48,206 nt of DNA from Lachnospiraceae bacterium (GTDB taxonomy: Bacteria; Bacillota; Clostridia; Lachnospirales; Lachnospiraceae), in assembly GCA_021203145.1 (NCBI GenBank), contig JAJQBS010000084.1, forward strand, positions 2,228-50,433, given 5' to 3'. This document shows positions 17,727-26,026 of this stretch, one piece after another. Position 1 is the stretch's first letter. Every line of letters starts with the position of its first letter. Made by a program: the position numbers and the translations under genes. Below the pieces are notes generated by a model. That model worked only from the letters and a program-made list of their open reading frames with translations. It did no database searches and had not been told where the DNA came from.

Positions 17727-17755
17727 ACTATAGCACAAGATAAAAAACGCGTCAA
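17727..17755 (-). promoter_or_regulatory. Promoter of rpsO
   Basis: On the minus strand TTGACG (17755-17750) and TATAGT (17732-17727) are separated by exactly 17 bp. Confidence 0.85.
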
Positions 17756-17771
17756 CCTGTTTTTCGTTTAT

Positions 17772-18272
17772 TTATAACCAATGTATTTCCTTTTCGTATC
17801 GTAAAAAATGATATTCCAGATCAAAATACGTCTGCTCCTCACTGTCGGCTGTAATCTTCCATCCGGGCAGCTCGTCCAGGTTCGGGAAAAATGCGTCCGC
17901 CTCGTACGCCTGGTCGATTTTCGTGATATGTGCCGTCTGACAGTAAGGCAGAAATGCGCGGTAAATGCTCTCCCCGCCGATCACGTAAATGTCCTCGCTG
18001 CGATACTGTGCCAAAATATCAAGGGCATCCCTGAGCGAATGAGCAAGCTGCGCATGCCTGACGCGGTAGTCCGGATTCGCCGTCAGCACAAGATTTTCAC
18101 GTCCTTCCAACGGCAGGCCGTTCGGGAGGCTCTCGAGCGTCCGGCGTCCCATCACGACCACCCCGCCTCTGGTCATCTCCTGAAAGGACTTCATATCGGC
18201 GGGAATCCGCACCAGAAGCCGGTTCTGATAGCCGATTCCCCAGTTTTTGTCTACAGCAGCGATTAAGTTCAT
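17772..18272 (-). CDS. folA: Dihydrofolate reductase
   Basis: DHFR reduces dihydrofolate to tetrahydrofolate with NADPH. The 166-residue product has the family N-terminus MNLIAAVDKNWGIG with the Trp-Gly-Ile-Gly loop, the substrate-binding PADMKSFQEMT with the active-site Asp, the NADPH-binding VVVMGRRTLESLP, and the second nucleotide loop DIYVIGGESIYRAFLP. ATG 18272 has AAGGA six bases upstream; the longer frame adds 15 residues without similarity to the family. It is the last gene of the surface-acetylation cluster by position (44 bp after the DHHW gene), though functionally unrelated. Confidence 0.95.
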   Translation of the reverse strand: MNLIAAVDKNWGIGYQNRLLVRIPADMKSFQEMTRGGVVVMGRRTLESLPNGLPLEGRENLVLTANPDYRVRHAQLAHSLRDALDILAQYRSEDIYVIGGESIYRAFLPYCQTAHITKIDQAYEADAFFPNLDELPGWKITADSEEQTYFDLEYHFLRYEKEIHWL

Positions 18273-18316
18273 AAGAATTCCTTCTTTCTCTTTTCTGGAC
18301 AGTTCCAGCCACTTCA

Positions 18317-19585
18317 TCAGTAAAGCAGCTTTGCCAGCGAGGTGTCTTCCGCGAATCCGGAAGCGTTATAGAGAAAAAGAAGATCCGTGTATCCCTCTTC
18401 TTCAATCAGCCCGCTGATTTCCTGATTATAATAGCGGATGTCCAATACGTCAATCTCGTCAAACTCTGACAGCAGAAACGGCACGAAGCAGTGCGCGTAG
18501 GAATCCTTGACTACCAGAATCTTCCGCCCCGTACCGGCGCGGGTCGTGATCTGCGTAAGCGCGTTGTTTCCGCCAAAAAAGATATCGTACTTGCTCTTTG
18601 TATCCAGCGCGGAATAGTCATAAAGGCTGTAAGAAATCTCTCCGCTTCCATCCTTTTCCACAGTGTAATAAGGATCTGAGGAATCCAGATACAGCTCAAT
18701 CGAATCCGTCACCGTGTGAATGCCAAGCTTTGACTGGATGGTTCCTTCGAAATCCTCTGTCACCGTCTCGACCGTGTAGGATTCCGTTGTCGGCACTGTG
18801 TAGCCGCGCGCCCCGGCCCAGGCCTGGTAAACATAGAAGGCGCCCAGCGTCTTCCAGTGATGATCTGTGCGGTAGCAGAGTTCCTCCTCACTGTGCTCCT
18901 GCAAAACAGACCGCGCGTCAAACCAGACGCCGGAAAAGAGACTGTCATTCATTACCAATAAAGCTTCTGATGCTTCTGATGCTTCTGAAGTTTCTGATGT
19001 CTCCAAAATATTCTCCTCTGACGCATCGGGCATGCTTTCCAGATCTGCCGTCCCCACAGCGTCTGTCAGCACTTCCTCTATCTGCTCCAGGTACTCCCCC
19101 TCATCATAGGGGCTGGCGAAAGCGGGCAGCTTGTCACGCAGGATATCGACCGCGTTCGGCACGATCATGACGGTCATATGGTCGGTTCCGAAGATTTCCA
19201 CATACTTTTCAACAAAACTGGCAAGAATCTGAATATTTGTCGCCGCCTGGTCGGATGTAAAGGTGTCCGTATGCGCCTCAATCAGGTAATCATCGTCCGC
19301 AAAAAAAATGTCGTTGCTCGACGTGCGCCCCATCAGGCGTTCCGTGTCAGTCTTCAACGCGATCCACGCATCGCGAAGGACAAACTGATCTGTCAGATAA
19401 TCCTCGTAGTCCGACTCAAAGCTGCCATCCGTCAGAGCATTCAGGCTCACCTCCGGCATCTGCGCAAGCGTGCGGTTCTCCGTCTCAGAATACTCCACAT
19501 CCGGGCTAAGCAGCGTCGCCACGGCAAATCCGAAAATCAGAACGCAGAATAAGGTTATGATATTGCAGGACTGTACTTTGTTCAT
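18317..19585 (-). CDS. DHHW-family extracytoplasmic acetylation protein (AlgJ/AlgX-like)
   Basis: The 422-residue product starts with one membrane anchor (about residues 6-25), followed by the DHHW-family region: ENRTLAQMPEVS, FESDYEDYLTDQFVLRD, and the namesake CYRTDHHWKTLGAFYVYQAW. A C-terminal segment, ILVVKDSYAHCFVPFL, supplies a GDSL-type Ser nucleophile. Such proteins take acetyl groups handed across the membrane by an MBOAT partner and put them on exported glycans. The MBOAT gene ends 20 bp upstream, which supports the pairing. A Ser/Glu/Ala-rich insert (ETSEASEASEALLV and flanks) comes from a 9-bp repeat at 18963-18998. ATG 19585 has GGAGA upstream; the ATG at 19603 has no site. Confidence 0.85.
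   Translation of the reverse strand: MNKVQSCNIITLFCVLIFGFAVATLLSPDVEYSETENRTLAQMPEVSLNALTDGSFESDYEDYLTDQFVLRDAWIALKTDTERLMGRTSSNDIFFADDDYLIEAHTDTFTSDQAATNIQILASFVEKYVEIFGTDHMTVMIVPNAVDILRDKLPAFASPYDEGEYLEQIEEVLTDAVGTADLESMPDASEENILETSETSEASEASEALLVMNDSLFSGVWFDARSVLQEHSEEELCYRTDHHWKTLGAFYVYQAWAGARGYTVPTTESYTVETVTEDFEGTIQSKLGIHTVTDSIELYLDSSDPYYTVEKDGSGEISYSLYDYSALDTKSKYDIFFGGNNALTQITTRAGTGRKILVVKDSYAHCFVPFLLSEFDEIDVLDIRYYNQEISGLIEEEGYTDLLFLYNASGFAEDTSLAKLLY
18963..18998 (-). repeat. In-frame 9-bp tandem repeat (4 copies) in the DHHW gene
   Basis: Four units of GCTTCTGAT or a one-base variant (plus strand) encode a Ser-Glu-Ala type repeat on the minus strand. Confidence 0.85.
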
Positions 19586-19605
19586 AAAAATCTCCACAAT
19601 CATTG

Positions 19606-21027
19606 TCAGAAGCGAAAATACAAAAACGGATTATACGACGCGTCCACCAGCCACGCCACAGAAAGCAGAAAAATTATCGTATAAAGGAGCCCCCTCGCCG
19701 CGATCATCACCACATTCCGGTCAGCAAACCGGGTGCAGAACGCATCTCCCAGCTTTTTCGGAAGCCTGGTGCTCCCGAAAAGGAGCAGCACCAGCAATAT
19801 CGCATTGTTCAGCAAAAGATAAATAGTCTCCGAATTCAGAATCCCGGCCCCAAAGCCGCCAATGAGCGCCGCAAAATAATCCAGGCTTTTTGAGAGATCC
19901 CCAAACATAAACAAATTCCAGCCGAGCATCACCAGCACCATACAATACAGATGCCGCAGAATGCCCGGAAGCTTCTCCACATATTTCCCGGTCACATATT
20001 TCTCAATCACTAGCAGGACGCCGTAATACAGCCCCCAGGCGACAAAATTCCAGCTCGCGCCGTGCCAGAAGCCTGTCAGAAACCACACAATCATCAGATT
20101 CAGGATATGCCTCACTGTCTTTACGCGGTTTCCGCCCAATGGAATATATACGTATTCGCGAAACCAGGTGCCAAGCGAGATATGCCATCTGCGCCAGAAT
20201 TCTGTAATACTTTTGGAGATATAGGGGTAATTAAAATTTTCGTGAAACCGGAATCCGAACATCTGCCCCAGCCCGATTGCCATGTCAGAATATGCTGAAA
20301 AGTCAAAATAAATCTGAAGCGTATAGGCCAGAAGCCCAAGCCACGCGGTCAGCACAGGGACATCCGATACGGTCATGGCACTGATCGTATCCCACAGCTC
20401 ACCCGCATTGTTTGCCAGAAGAACTTTTTTTCCAAGGCCGATCAGAAAGCGGTGGATTCCCTGCGCAAACTCTTCAGGCGTCTCCTTCCTTCCACGCAGC
20501 TGTTGGTCAATCGTCTTGTACTGGACAATCGGCCCCGCAATCAGCTGTGGAAACATCGCCACATATGTACCATAGGAAATCAGATTTTTCTGCACACCGG
20601 CCTCGCCGCGGTAGACGTCGATCGTGTAGGACATGGTCTGGAAGGTATAGAACGAAATCCCGATCGGCAGGGCAAGATTCAGAAGCGGAATGCCGAGGCC
20701 AGACAGACTGTTGACCGTCCCAACGGCAAAATCCGCATATTTAAAAAACAGCAGCAGGGACAGGCTCGCTGCCAGAGAAATGATAAGCGCGTTCCTCGCC
20801 GCCCTTTTCCTTCCGGCAGACTTCATCCGGTCCACCAGAATCCCGCCGGTATAGGAGATCAGAATGGATGCCGCCATCAGAAGGATGTAGACCGGCTCCC
20901 CCCAGGCATAAAATACCAGGCTGAACAGGAAAAGCACCAGATTTCGCAACGTGCGCGGTACGATGTAATAGCAAAGCAGAATGGCCGGCAAAAACCGGAA
21001 CAAAAACAGCAAACTGCTGAAAACCAT
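19606..21027 (-). CDS. MBOAT-family O-acyltransferase (AlgI/DltB-like)
   Basis: Membrane-bound O-acyltransferases move an acyl group, usually acetyl from acetyl-CoA, across the membrane to an exported polymer. The 473-residue product is strongly hydrophobic with about ten helices. It carries the AlgI signature TEFWRRWHISLGTWFREYVY, YIPLGGNR, and the catalytic-His segment GFWHGASWNFVAWGLYYG. ATG 21027 has GAGGA seven bases upstream and begins the first helix (MVFSSLLFLFRFLPAILL); the longer frame to 21168 runs through repeat B and is charged. The DHHW partner follows 20 bp downstream, with the DUF4358 lipoprotein and SGNH hydrolase upstream. Confidence 0.93.
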   Translation of the reverse strand: MVFSSLLFLFRFLPAILLCYYIVPRTLRNLVLFLFSLVFYAWGEPVYILLMAASILISYTGGILVDRMKSAGRKRAARNALIISLAASLSLLLFFKYADFAVGTVNSLSGLGIPLLNLALPIGISFYTFQTMSYTIDVYRGEAGVQKNLISYGTYVAMFPQLIAGPIVQYKTIDQQLRGRKETPEEFAQGIHRFLIGLGKKVLLANNAGELWDTISAMTVSDVPVLTAWLGLLAYTLQIYFDFSAYSDMAIGLGQMFGFRFHENFNYPYISKSITEFWRRWHISLGTWFREYVYIPLGGNRVKTVRHILNLMIVWFLTGFWHGASWNFVAWGLYYGVLLVIEKYVTGKYVEKLPGILRHLYCMVLVMLGWNLFMFGDLSKSLDYFAALIGGFGAGILNSETIYLLLNNAILLVLLLFGSTRLPKKLGDAFCTRFADRNVVMIAARGLLYTIIFLLSVAWLVDASYNPFLYFRF

Positions 21028-21074
21028 GAATTGCGTCCTCCCCCGGCGCTTCCACAGAATCGACACTGACTCAG

Positions 21075-21195
21075 ATAGGGGAACGCCCTTCTCCCCTATC
21101 CAGAGTTCTCGATTTGCTTCGCAAATCGGAACATAGCCTGCGCGAGCCGGGTGCGGCTTCAGCCGCAAAATTCCTTACCCGGCTCTGTGCATCCC
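21075..21195. repeat. Composite hairpin repeat, copy B (between DUF4358 gene and MBOAT gene)
   Basis: GATAGGGGAACGCCCTT leads into a GATAGGGG/CCCCTATC hairpin, then GATTTGC-TTC-GCAAATC, then an outer GAGCCGGGT/ACCCGGCTC stem enclosing CGGCT-TC-AGCCG. It ends TTCCTTACCCGGCTCTGTGC. The first and last blocks match copy C (27775-27905). Confidence 0.8.
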
Positions 21196-21220
21196 AGGCA
21201 GGCCAGTGTCAAGATCAGGG

Positions 21221-21691
21221 TCAGAATCCATATTCCTCTAAAATCTCCTCTGCCCGGTCTGTGTCGTCGCAGACACAGAAAACCGTGTAAACCCCCACAC
21301 TTTTAATGATCGCCGTCTCCAGTCTGGCCGCCTCGCTCTGATTATAGGAGGCATAGAGCTCCGACTGGTTTTCCACGCGTGTCTCCAGCTTCGTCTCTAC
21401 ATTTTCGACATCGTCTGCGCTTGTGCTCTCAATCACCGCCACCTCACAGGCAGTCGCCCCGGAACTCGCGTATGCGACTGCGGACAAGATATTCTCCTCG
21501 TCCAGGTAATAAATCGATGGTATCATGGAAGAAGCTGTCTCGCTTAAGGAGTCCGATGTCACTGTCTCCAGCAGAGCCTCCGCCAGCTCAGACACATCCA
21601 TCGTCACAGTATCGTCCGTCTTCTTCGATCCGCAGCCGCCAACTGAAAGTACCAGAAAGGCCGCGCAGAGAAATGCAATAAATTTTCTCAT
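21221..21691 (-). CDS. DUF4358-type lipoprotein
   Basis: The 156-residue product opens with a lipoprotein signal peptide, KFIAFLCAAFLVLSVGGC, with Cys20 as the expected lipidated residue. The mature domain matches what I know of DUF4358, a small domain found in Clostridia beside MBOAT/DHHW acetylation genes. It includes the segments MDVSELAEALLE, IPSIYYLDEEN, and an ATACEVAVIE strand. Function is unknown; the surface location and neighbours suggest an accessory to cell-surface glycan modification. AGAGGA lies just before ATG 21691. Confidence 0.75.
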   Translation of the reverse strand: MRKFIAFLCAAFLVLSVGGCGSKKTDDTVTMDVSELAEALLETVTSDSLSETASSMIPSIYYLDEENILSAVAYASSGATACEVAVIESTSADDVENVETKLETRVENQSELYASYNQSEAARLETAIIKSVGVYTVFCVCDDTDRAEEILEEYGF

Positions 21692-21721
21692 GGTTCCTCT
21701 ACCCCTTCTCTTAATCTTTTA

Positions 21722-21794
21722 CTCCCGTTTTATCTCCTATACAGGAAATTCCCTTCGCTCCCGTTTTATCTCCCATACGGGAACTCCTCATTCG
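21722..21794. repeat. 36-bp tandem duplication with small hairpins
   Basis: Two copies of a unit starting CTCCCGTTTTATCTCC at 21722 and 21758 lie at the SGNH gene stop. Each holds a weak CCCGT...ACGGG-type hairpin. Confidence 0.75.
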
Positions 21795-22762
21795 CTCTCA
21801 TCCGGTTCCGCCACATAGTGGGTCTTCAGATACTCCAGCATGATCTTGCAATAATCGGGCGTGATATGGACGCCGTCGCTCGACGCTCCCTCGATCAGGG
21901 AGCCGTACCCATCCGAAAGCACCTCATTGAAGTCCAGATAATAGTATCCCTGCTCCTCGCACACCTCGAGCAGAACTTCATTGAGCTTATCGACGTTTTC
22001 ATTATTAATATAGTCGCCCGTGTCTACCTTGTCCTCTTCCACATAAATGCAGCTGCAGATGTACAAAATCGCATCCGGCTGGATTTCCATAAAGCGGTCT
22101 GTCACCGCAATAAAGCCTGCCTTAAAATCATCCCAACTGTACTCGCCGAGGTCATTGGCTCCCAGCATGATGTAAATCTTTCCATATTCGCTGCCCGAAA
22201 GTGCGGCGGCAACCGTGATCATATCATCCCCGTCCGAGATGACCTCACCGCTCGTCATGGAAGAAAGCGACATGCCGACACTGGTGAAAAAAGTACCTTC
22301 CGTGATGCCCGACGTATTCCGGAAGCCCTCCATGCGCGAATCACCGATGAACACGGCATCCGAAAACCAGGAATCATCCACAGCCTCCGCCTGCTCCCGG
22401 ACAATCGCTTCGCTGTCCGGATTCGAGACTGTGTCATGCTCCGTCTCTGACTCTGACTCCGTCTGTGCGGTTGTCTCTGATTCTGTCCCCGAGTCAGAAA
22501 TCAGCTCCGCGTTGCCCAGGCCCGCCAGATAACCATCCTGGCTTGTCACAGCCGCTGAGACGGTTTCTCCCCCATCGTCGGAGGATCCCGTCTCCGACTC
22601 CGACTGCGTGGAACCACGCTCGCCAGATGGGTCAAATGTAATCATTGTATAGATCAGCCGCCCTTCAAAGATAAAAATCACGAGGGCAACCATAGTTATC
22701 AACTTTAAAACAAACGCAAATTCCGACCTGCGTTTTCTGCGTCTGCGTCTTCCCTGTGCCAT
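21788..22762 (-). CDS. Membrane-anchored SGNH/GDSL hydrolase
   Basis: The 324-residue product has an Arg/Lys-rich N-terminus followed by one membrane helix (LKLITMVALVIFIFEG), so it is a type II extracytoplasmic protein. A Ser/Glu/Thr-rich spacer, probably disordered, spans about residues 45-125. The SGNH domain follows: block I AVFIGDSRMEGF with the nucleophile Ser, block III GANDLGEY, and block V DGVHITPDYC with the catalytic Asp-His. These enzymes esterify or de-esterify carbohydrates; beside MBOAT and DHHW genes it probably acts on acetyl groups of a surface glycan. The start at 22762 is decided by the promoter: the frame's upstream ATG (22813) lies inside it. AAGGGGAG precedes the chosen ATG. 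Confidence 0.87.
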   Translation of the reverse strand: MAQGRRRRRKRRSEFAFVLKLITMVALVIFIFEGRLIYTMITFDPSGERGSTQSESETGSSDDGGETVSAAVTSQDGYLAGLGNAELISDSGTESETTAQTESESETEHDTVSNPDSEAIVREQAEAVDDSWFSDAVFIGDSRMEGFRNTSGITEGTFFTSVGMSLSSMTSGEVISDGDDMITVAAALSGSEYGKIYIMLGANDLGEYSWDDFKAGFIAVTDRFMEIQPDAILYICSCIYVEEDKVDTGDYINNENVDKLNEVLLEVCEEQGYYYLDFNEVLSDGYGSLIEGASSDGVHITPDYCKIMLEYLKTHYVAEPDESE

Positions 22763-22800
22763 ACCCGCTCCCCTTTTGGCCCCCTTTATTCTCTTTCGTA

Positions 22801-22829
22801 ATTCTATTATCATTCGACATCAAAGTCAA
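22801..22829 (-). promoter_or_regulatory. Promoter of the surface-acetylation cluster
   Basis: On the minus strand TTGACT (22829-22824) and TAGAAT (22806-22801) are 17 bp apart, about 40 bp upstream of the SGNH hydrolase start. Confidence 0.8.
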
Positions 22830-22872
22830 GTAATTCGGCGGAAGATGGCGAAAAAAAGATTTCCAGTCGAAG

Positions 22873-22926
22873 AAAACAAAAAAGGCCGCCAGATCCGCAC
22901 TATCGCGAATCCGGCAGCCTTTTTCA
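22873..22926 (-). terminator. Terminator of the beta-helix protein gene
   Basis: Minus-strand AAAAAGGCTGCCGGATTCGC pairs with a GCGGATCTGGCGGCC arm followed by TTTTTTG, a long stem with few mismatches, 35 bp after the stop at 22961. Confidence 0.88.
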
Positions 22927-22960
22927 GCTTCTCTCGCTCTTGTCTTATACCTCCGGGGTT

Positions 22961-25180
22961 TTATACCTCCGGGCGCTCCACAGCGTAGTCGTCGAAGCTG
23001 TCTGTAGCAGAAGCCCCTGTTGTGTCCGCTGTTTCACTGTAGGATTCTACTGTAATCGTGTACGCGCTGGTGCCTTCCACGTAGACCGTTCCGTCTGTTC
23101 CCTGGATCATCACGGTATTGCCGTCCGCGTCCGTGATGGTCCCCGCATAGGAGAGTGACGTCACAGTGCTGTCGCCGGTCACGACCCATGTGGAATCCTC
23201 GCTGATGATCACATTGCAATAGCCGCTGCCGCCGTTTCCTGCCCAGGTCTCATCATTTACGATGGCACCGGTCAGTGTACTGCCGTCAGTCATGTAAAAA
23301 TCAAGCGTGCTGATCGAATCCCAGATCACATCTCCGTCCATCGTCTGGCTGATCGCCGTAAACAGGCAGTCCGAACCATTACTTCCGGTGGTTCCCCAGC
23401 CTCTGGAATTCGTGTTGCCGGTACACTGCAGGAAAAATTCGCAGTCGTCCGCCGCCGTGATTTCCACATTTTCAAGCGTGATCGTGCACTCGGTATTCGT
23501 CGTGTAGAACAGGCCGCCATTTGTCGAAGTCAGCGTGCCTCCCACCATCTGGAAGGTACCGTTTCCGACCTCAGAATCACCGGACATGCTCTGGTAAACA
23601 ATTACCGTCCATGTGACGTCGTTGCGCTCGTCATCCGGAGCCATGCCGGTCAGGTCGCAGTCATAAAGCCGAAGTGTATTGAGACCCTCGATGCAGACCG
23701 CCTCAGCTCCGGTAGCCGTCAGCGTCGCGTCACTGATCGAGATCTCCGCCGTGCAATACACCGCCGGTGAATCTGAGCCGTTAGAGGTATAGGTGCCTCC
23801 GTCGACTACCATCGTGCCGCTGCCCCGGTCGCTACGCACCGCCGCAGAAGAAGTCCCGTTCGTCGTCGCGGTCACATCCCAGGCGTACAGAGTGCCGCCG
23901 CCGGCCACATGAATTCCGCCGGACGTATTCAGCTGCGTATCAATCACTGTATCCATTACATAAACCACGCCGTCCCCATAAGCAAACACACCCGCGCCGC
24001 CTTCAGAATCCGTAGAAACCGTGCAGTCGCTGACCGTGATCGTGCCGTCCGTCGCAAGGACCGCCGCGCCGACGCCATAAAAACTGGAATTATCTCCGCC
24101 CGTGCTGTCATCAGACTCTCTGGTGATTGTGTCGTTCGTGAGAACCAGATCCACATCTGAGGAGACAAGGATCGCATTCTCATCCGTTCCCGTGGAAGTG
24201 ATTTCTTCCGAATCTATGGTAGTGTCCTCCGTGATTGTATTAGCGGAATCATAGCTGTCCACCCCCGAGGACTGACCTCCGCCCATTCCGGAGCCGCCCA
24301 TGTCACCGCTCGTCATATCAGCCATTCCGGAGCCGCCCATACCGCCGCTCATCCCATCCATGGACTGTACCGTAACTGTAGCCGCCGTCCCATCCTCATT
24401 GAGTGTAATGATGACGGTATCTCCGACCTCGATATCCGCAAGCGTGATTTCCTCCGTCTCCGAAGCGCCGCCGAATCCACCCATTTCACCTGCATCGGAC
24501 GGAACCTCACCGTCTGTATCCGATGGCACTTCGCCGCCCGCATCCGATGGTGCCTCACCGTCTACATCCGACGGTGCTTCGCCGCCCGCATCCGACGGTG
24601 CCTCGCCGCCCGCATCCGATGGTGCCTCGCCGTCTACACCCGACGGCACTTCTCCTCCTGCATCTGACGGTGCCTCGCCGCCCGCATCCGATGGTGCTTC
24701 GCCATCCGGAAGCTCCATAGCTTCGCCGTCTCCGGATCCCATGTCAGCGTTTCCGCCGCCCATGCCGCCGCTCATTTTCAGATATTGTGTTTCTTCTGTC
24801 ACTGTAATCGTGCGCGTCTCAGTCTCGGAAGACTCCTCTGTGCTGCTCTCTATGGCTGCTTCCTCTTCTGCCGTATCTTCAGAAACCGTGTCATCGGAAG
24901 CTTCCCCGCTGCCCTCTATTGTCTCGCCATCCGGCATCTCTCCTGCTCCGCCGCCAAACCCGGTCGAAACAGAGACTGTAATCGAATCCTCTCCAATTTC
25001 CGTTACCGTGCCCATCACCATCTCGGAAATATCCTGCATTTCATCCGGCAGGTCGTCCGGAGCTTCCGCTCCATCAGCAACTTCTGCAGCTGCTTCCGTC
25101 GTTGTCTCCTCGGCATATGCCATAACCGGCGTCAATGAGATTACCAGACCCAACATAATCGCGACATGTTTTTTCTTCAT
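22961..25180 (-). CDS. Large secreted beta-helix-type protein with proline/glycine repeats
   Basis: The 739-residue product has a clear signal peptide (KKKHVAIMLGLVISLTPVMAYA). An acidic Ser/Thr region follows, then a tandem array of eight-residue units of the type GEAPSDAG (about residues 157-230), then a Gly/Met-rich stretch. The C-terminal half is rich in short beta-turn motifs (TITVSDCTVSTDS, GIHVAGGGTLYAWDV, VVDGGTYTSNGSDSPAVY) typical of a right-handed parallel beta-helix. No sortase motif, membrane anchor or catalytic site is visible, so it is probably released or held non-covalently. Function (adhesin, matrix or glycan binding) is a guess. GGAGGTAAAGGGA precedes ATG 25180; the earlier codon at 25198 lacks a site. 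A weak TATAGT box lies at 25257-25252. Confidence 0.8.
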   Translation of the reverse strand: MKKKHVAIMLGLVISLTPVMAYAEETTTEAAAEVADGAEAPDDLPDEMQDISEMVMGTVTEIGEDSITVSVSTGFGGGAGEMPDGETIEGSGEASDDTVSEDTAEEEAAIESSTEESSETETRTITVTEETQYLKMSGGMGGGNADMGSGDGEAMELPDGEAPSDAGGEAPSDAGGEVPSGVDGEAPSDAGGEAPSDAGGEAPSDVDGEAPSDAGGEVPSDTDGEVPSDAGEMGGFGGASETEEITLADIEVGDTVIITLNEDGTAATVTVQSMDGMSGGMGGSGMADMTSGDMGGSGMGGGQSSGVDSYDSANTITEDTTIDSEEITSTGTDENAILVSSDVDLVLTNDTITRESDDSTGGDNSSFYGVGAAVLATDGTITVSDCTVSTDSEGGAGVFAYGDGVVYVMDTVIDTQLNTSGGIHVAGGGTLYAWDVTATTNGTSSAAVRSDRGSGTMVVDGGTYTSNGSDSPAVYCTAEISISDATLTATGAEAVCIEGLNTLRLYDCDLTGMAPDDERNDVTWTVIVYQSMSGDSEVGNGTFQMVGGTLTSTNGGLFYTTNTECTITLENVEITAADDCEFFLQCTGNTNSRGWGTTGSNGSDCLFTAISQTMDGDVIWDSISTLDFYMTDGSTLTGAIVNDETWAGNGGSGYCNVIISEDSTWVVTGDSTVTSLSYAGTITDADGNTVMIQGTDGTVYVEGTSAYTITVESYSETADTTGASATDSFDDYAVERPEV
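24491..24712 (-). repeat. 24-bp coding minisatellite (about 9 copies) in the beta-helix gene
   Basis: Units close to GCATCCGATGGTGCCTCGCC (plus strand) recur every 24 bp and encode eight-residue repeats of the form GE(A/V)PSD(A/V/T)(G/D). Copies differ mostly at third bases and alternate AG and VD endings. Confidence 0.92.
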
Positions 25181-25315
25181 AATTCCCTTTACCTCCACTA
25201 TGAATTTGTTTTACTGTCCACCATGTTTGCTTTTCTCTGAAAGACGCCCTTACTATAAAGCCTAATTATGTTCAAAAAAAGTCTTTTCTTTTAAAAAAGA
25301 ATGTTTTGTTTCCAA

Positions 25316-25344
25316 TTGACAATTTCAAAAAAAGGCTATAAAAT
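25316..25344 (+). promoter_or_regulatory. Promoter upstream of lrp
   Basis: TTGACA (25316-25321) and TAAAAT (25339-25344) lie 17 bp apart. Transcription should begin near 25351, about 13 bp before a terminator-like hairpin. Confidence 0.8.
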
Positions 25345-25363
25345 CAGACTTGAACAAAGACAG

Positions 25364-25396
25364 GGACGTCATGGGCATTGCCATGGCGTCCTTTTT
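25364..25396 (+). terminator. Terminator-like hairpin in the lrp leader (possible attenuator or small RNA end)
   Basis: GGACGTCATGG pairs with CCATGGCGTCC (one wobble) and is followed by TTTTT. It ends an about 45-nt transcript from the promoter at 25316. Right after it lies TATGATGCGCAGAGGCGCG, also found after the terminator at 13793-13816. Confidence 0.75.
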
Positions 25397-25496
25397 GCTA
25401 TGATGCGCAGAGGCGCGGAATGTATTTTGTGGTTTACGCCACACGCGCCCGCGAATGTAAAATTTGCATGATTACCGGCGGAAAGGAGCCTTCGAT

Positions 25497-25982
25497 ATGG
25501 ATGCAATTGATCACAAAATCATTTTAGCCTTAAAAGAAAACGGACGGCGCAAGGCCTCCGATATCAGCCACGAGATCCATCTTTCTGTCTCCTCCGTGAT
25601 CGAGCGGATACGAAAGCTGGAATCGGCGGGGATCATCCAGGCCTATACGATCATCATGGACGACGCCAAGATCGGGAACGACCTGACCGTACTGATGGAG
25701 ATCAGCCTGGAACACCCGCGATTTACAGAACGTTTTGTTGAATATGTGCGTGAAAACCCGCACATCGTCTCCTGCTATTATCTGACGGGAGAATTTGATT
25801 ATATGCTCAAAATCTGCTGTCACTCTTCGAGAGACCTGGAGGAAATCCACCGTGAAATCAAGCAGCAGGAGGGCGTACGCCTGACAAAGACACATTATGT
25901 GCTTTGCACCGAGAAGAACAGCTTCTCCTCGATGCCGGATTTTCCAGAAGAGAGAATGATATCCGCAAAAGGAGCCTCGTGA
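25497..25982 (+). CDS. Lrp/AsnC-family transcriptional regulator
   Basis: The 161-residue product has an N-terminal winged helix-turn-helix (DHKIILALKENGRRKASDIS, then LSVSSVIERIRKLESAGII) and a C-terminal ligand-binding RAM domain (PHIVSCYYLTGEFDYMLKI). Lrp/AsnC proteins sense amino acids and control amino-acid metabolism genes as dimers or octamers. The particular effector cannot be read from sequence. ATG 25497 has AAAGGAG eight bases upstream; an in-frame start at 25464 is unsupported. It converges on leuA, 44 bp between stops, so a role in leucine regulation is possible but unproven. The leader contains a terminator-like hairpin. Confidence 0.9.
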   Translation: MDAIDHKIILALKENGRRKASDISHEIHLSVSSVIERIRKLESAGIIQAYTIIMDDAKIGNDLTVLMEISLEHPRFTERFVEYVRENPHIVSCYYLTGEFDYMLKICCHSSRDLEEIHREIKQQEGVRLTKTHYVLCTEKNSFSSMPDFPEERMISAKGAS

Positions 25983-26026
25983 CCTGCTCTGAACGGCAAA
26001 GCCGCTGCCGGATGCAGGCCGGGAAG

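Noticed and set aside
24491..24712. Possible CRISPR array (regular 24-bp units)
   Set aside because: Units are contiguous, in frame and have no spacers; no cas genes are present.
24300..25265. Pro/Ser-rich plus-strand frame across the minisatellite
   Set aside because: Mirror of the repeat-rich beta-helix gene, which has a signal peptide, site and terminator on the other strand.
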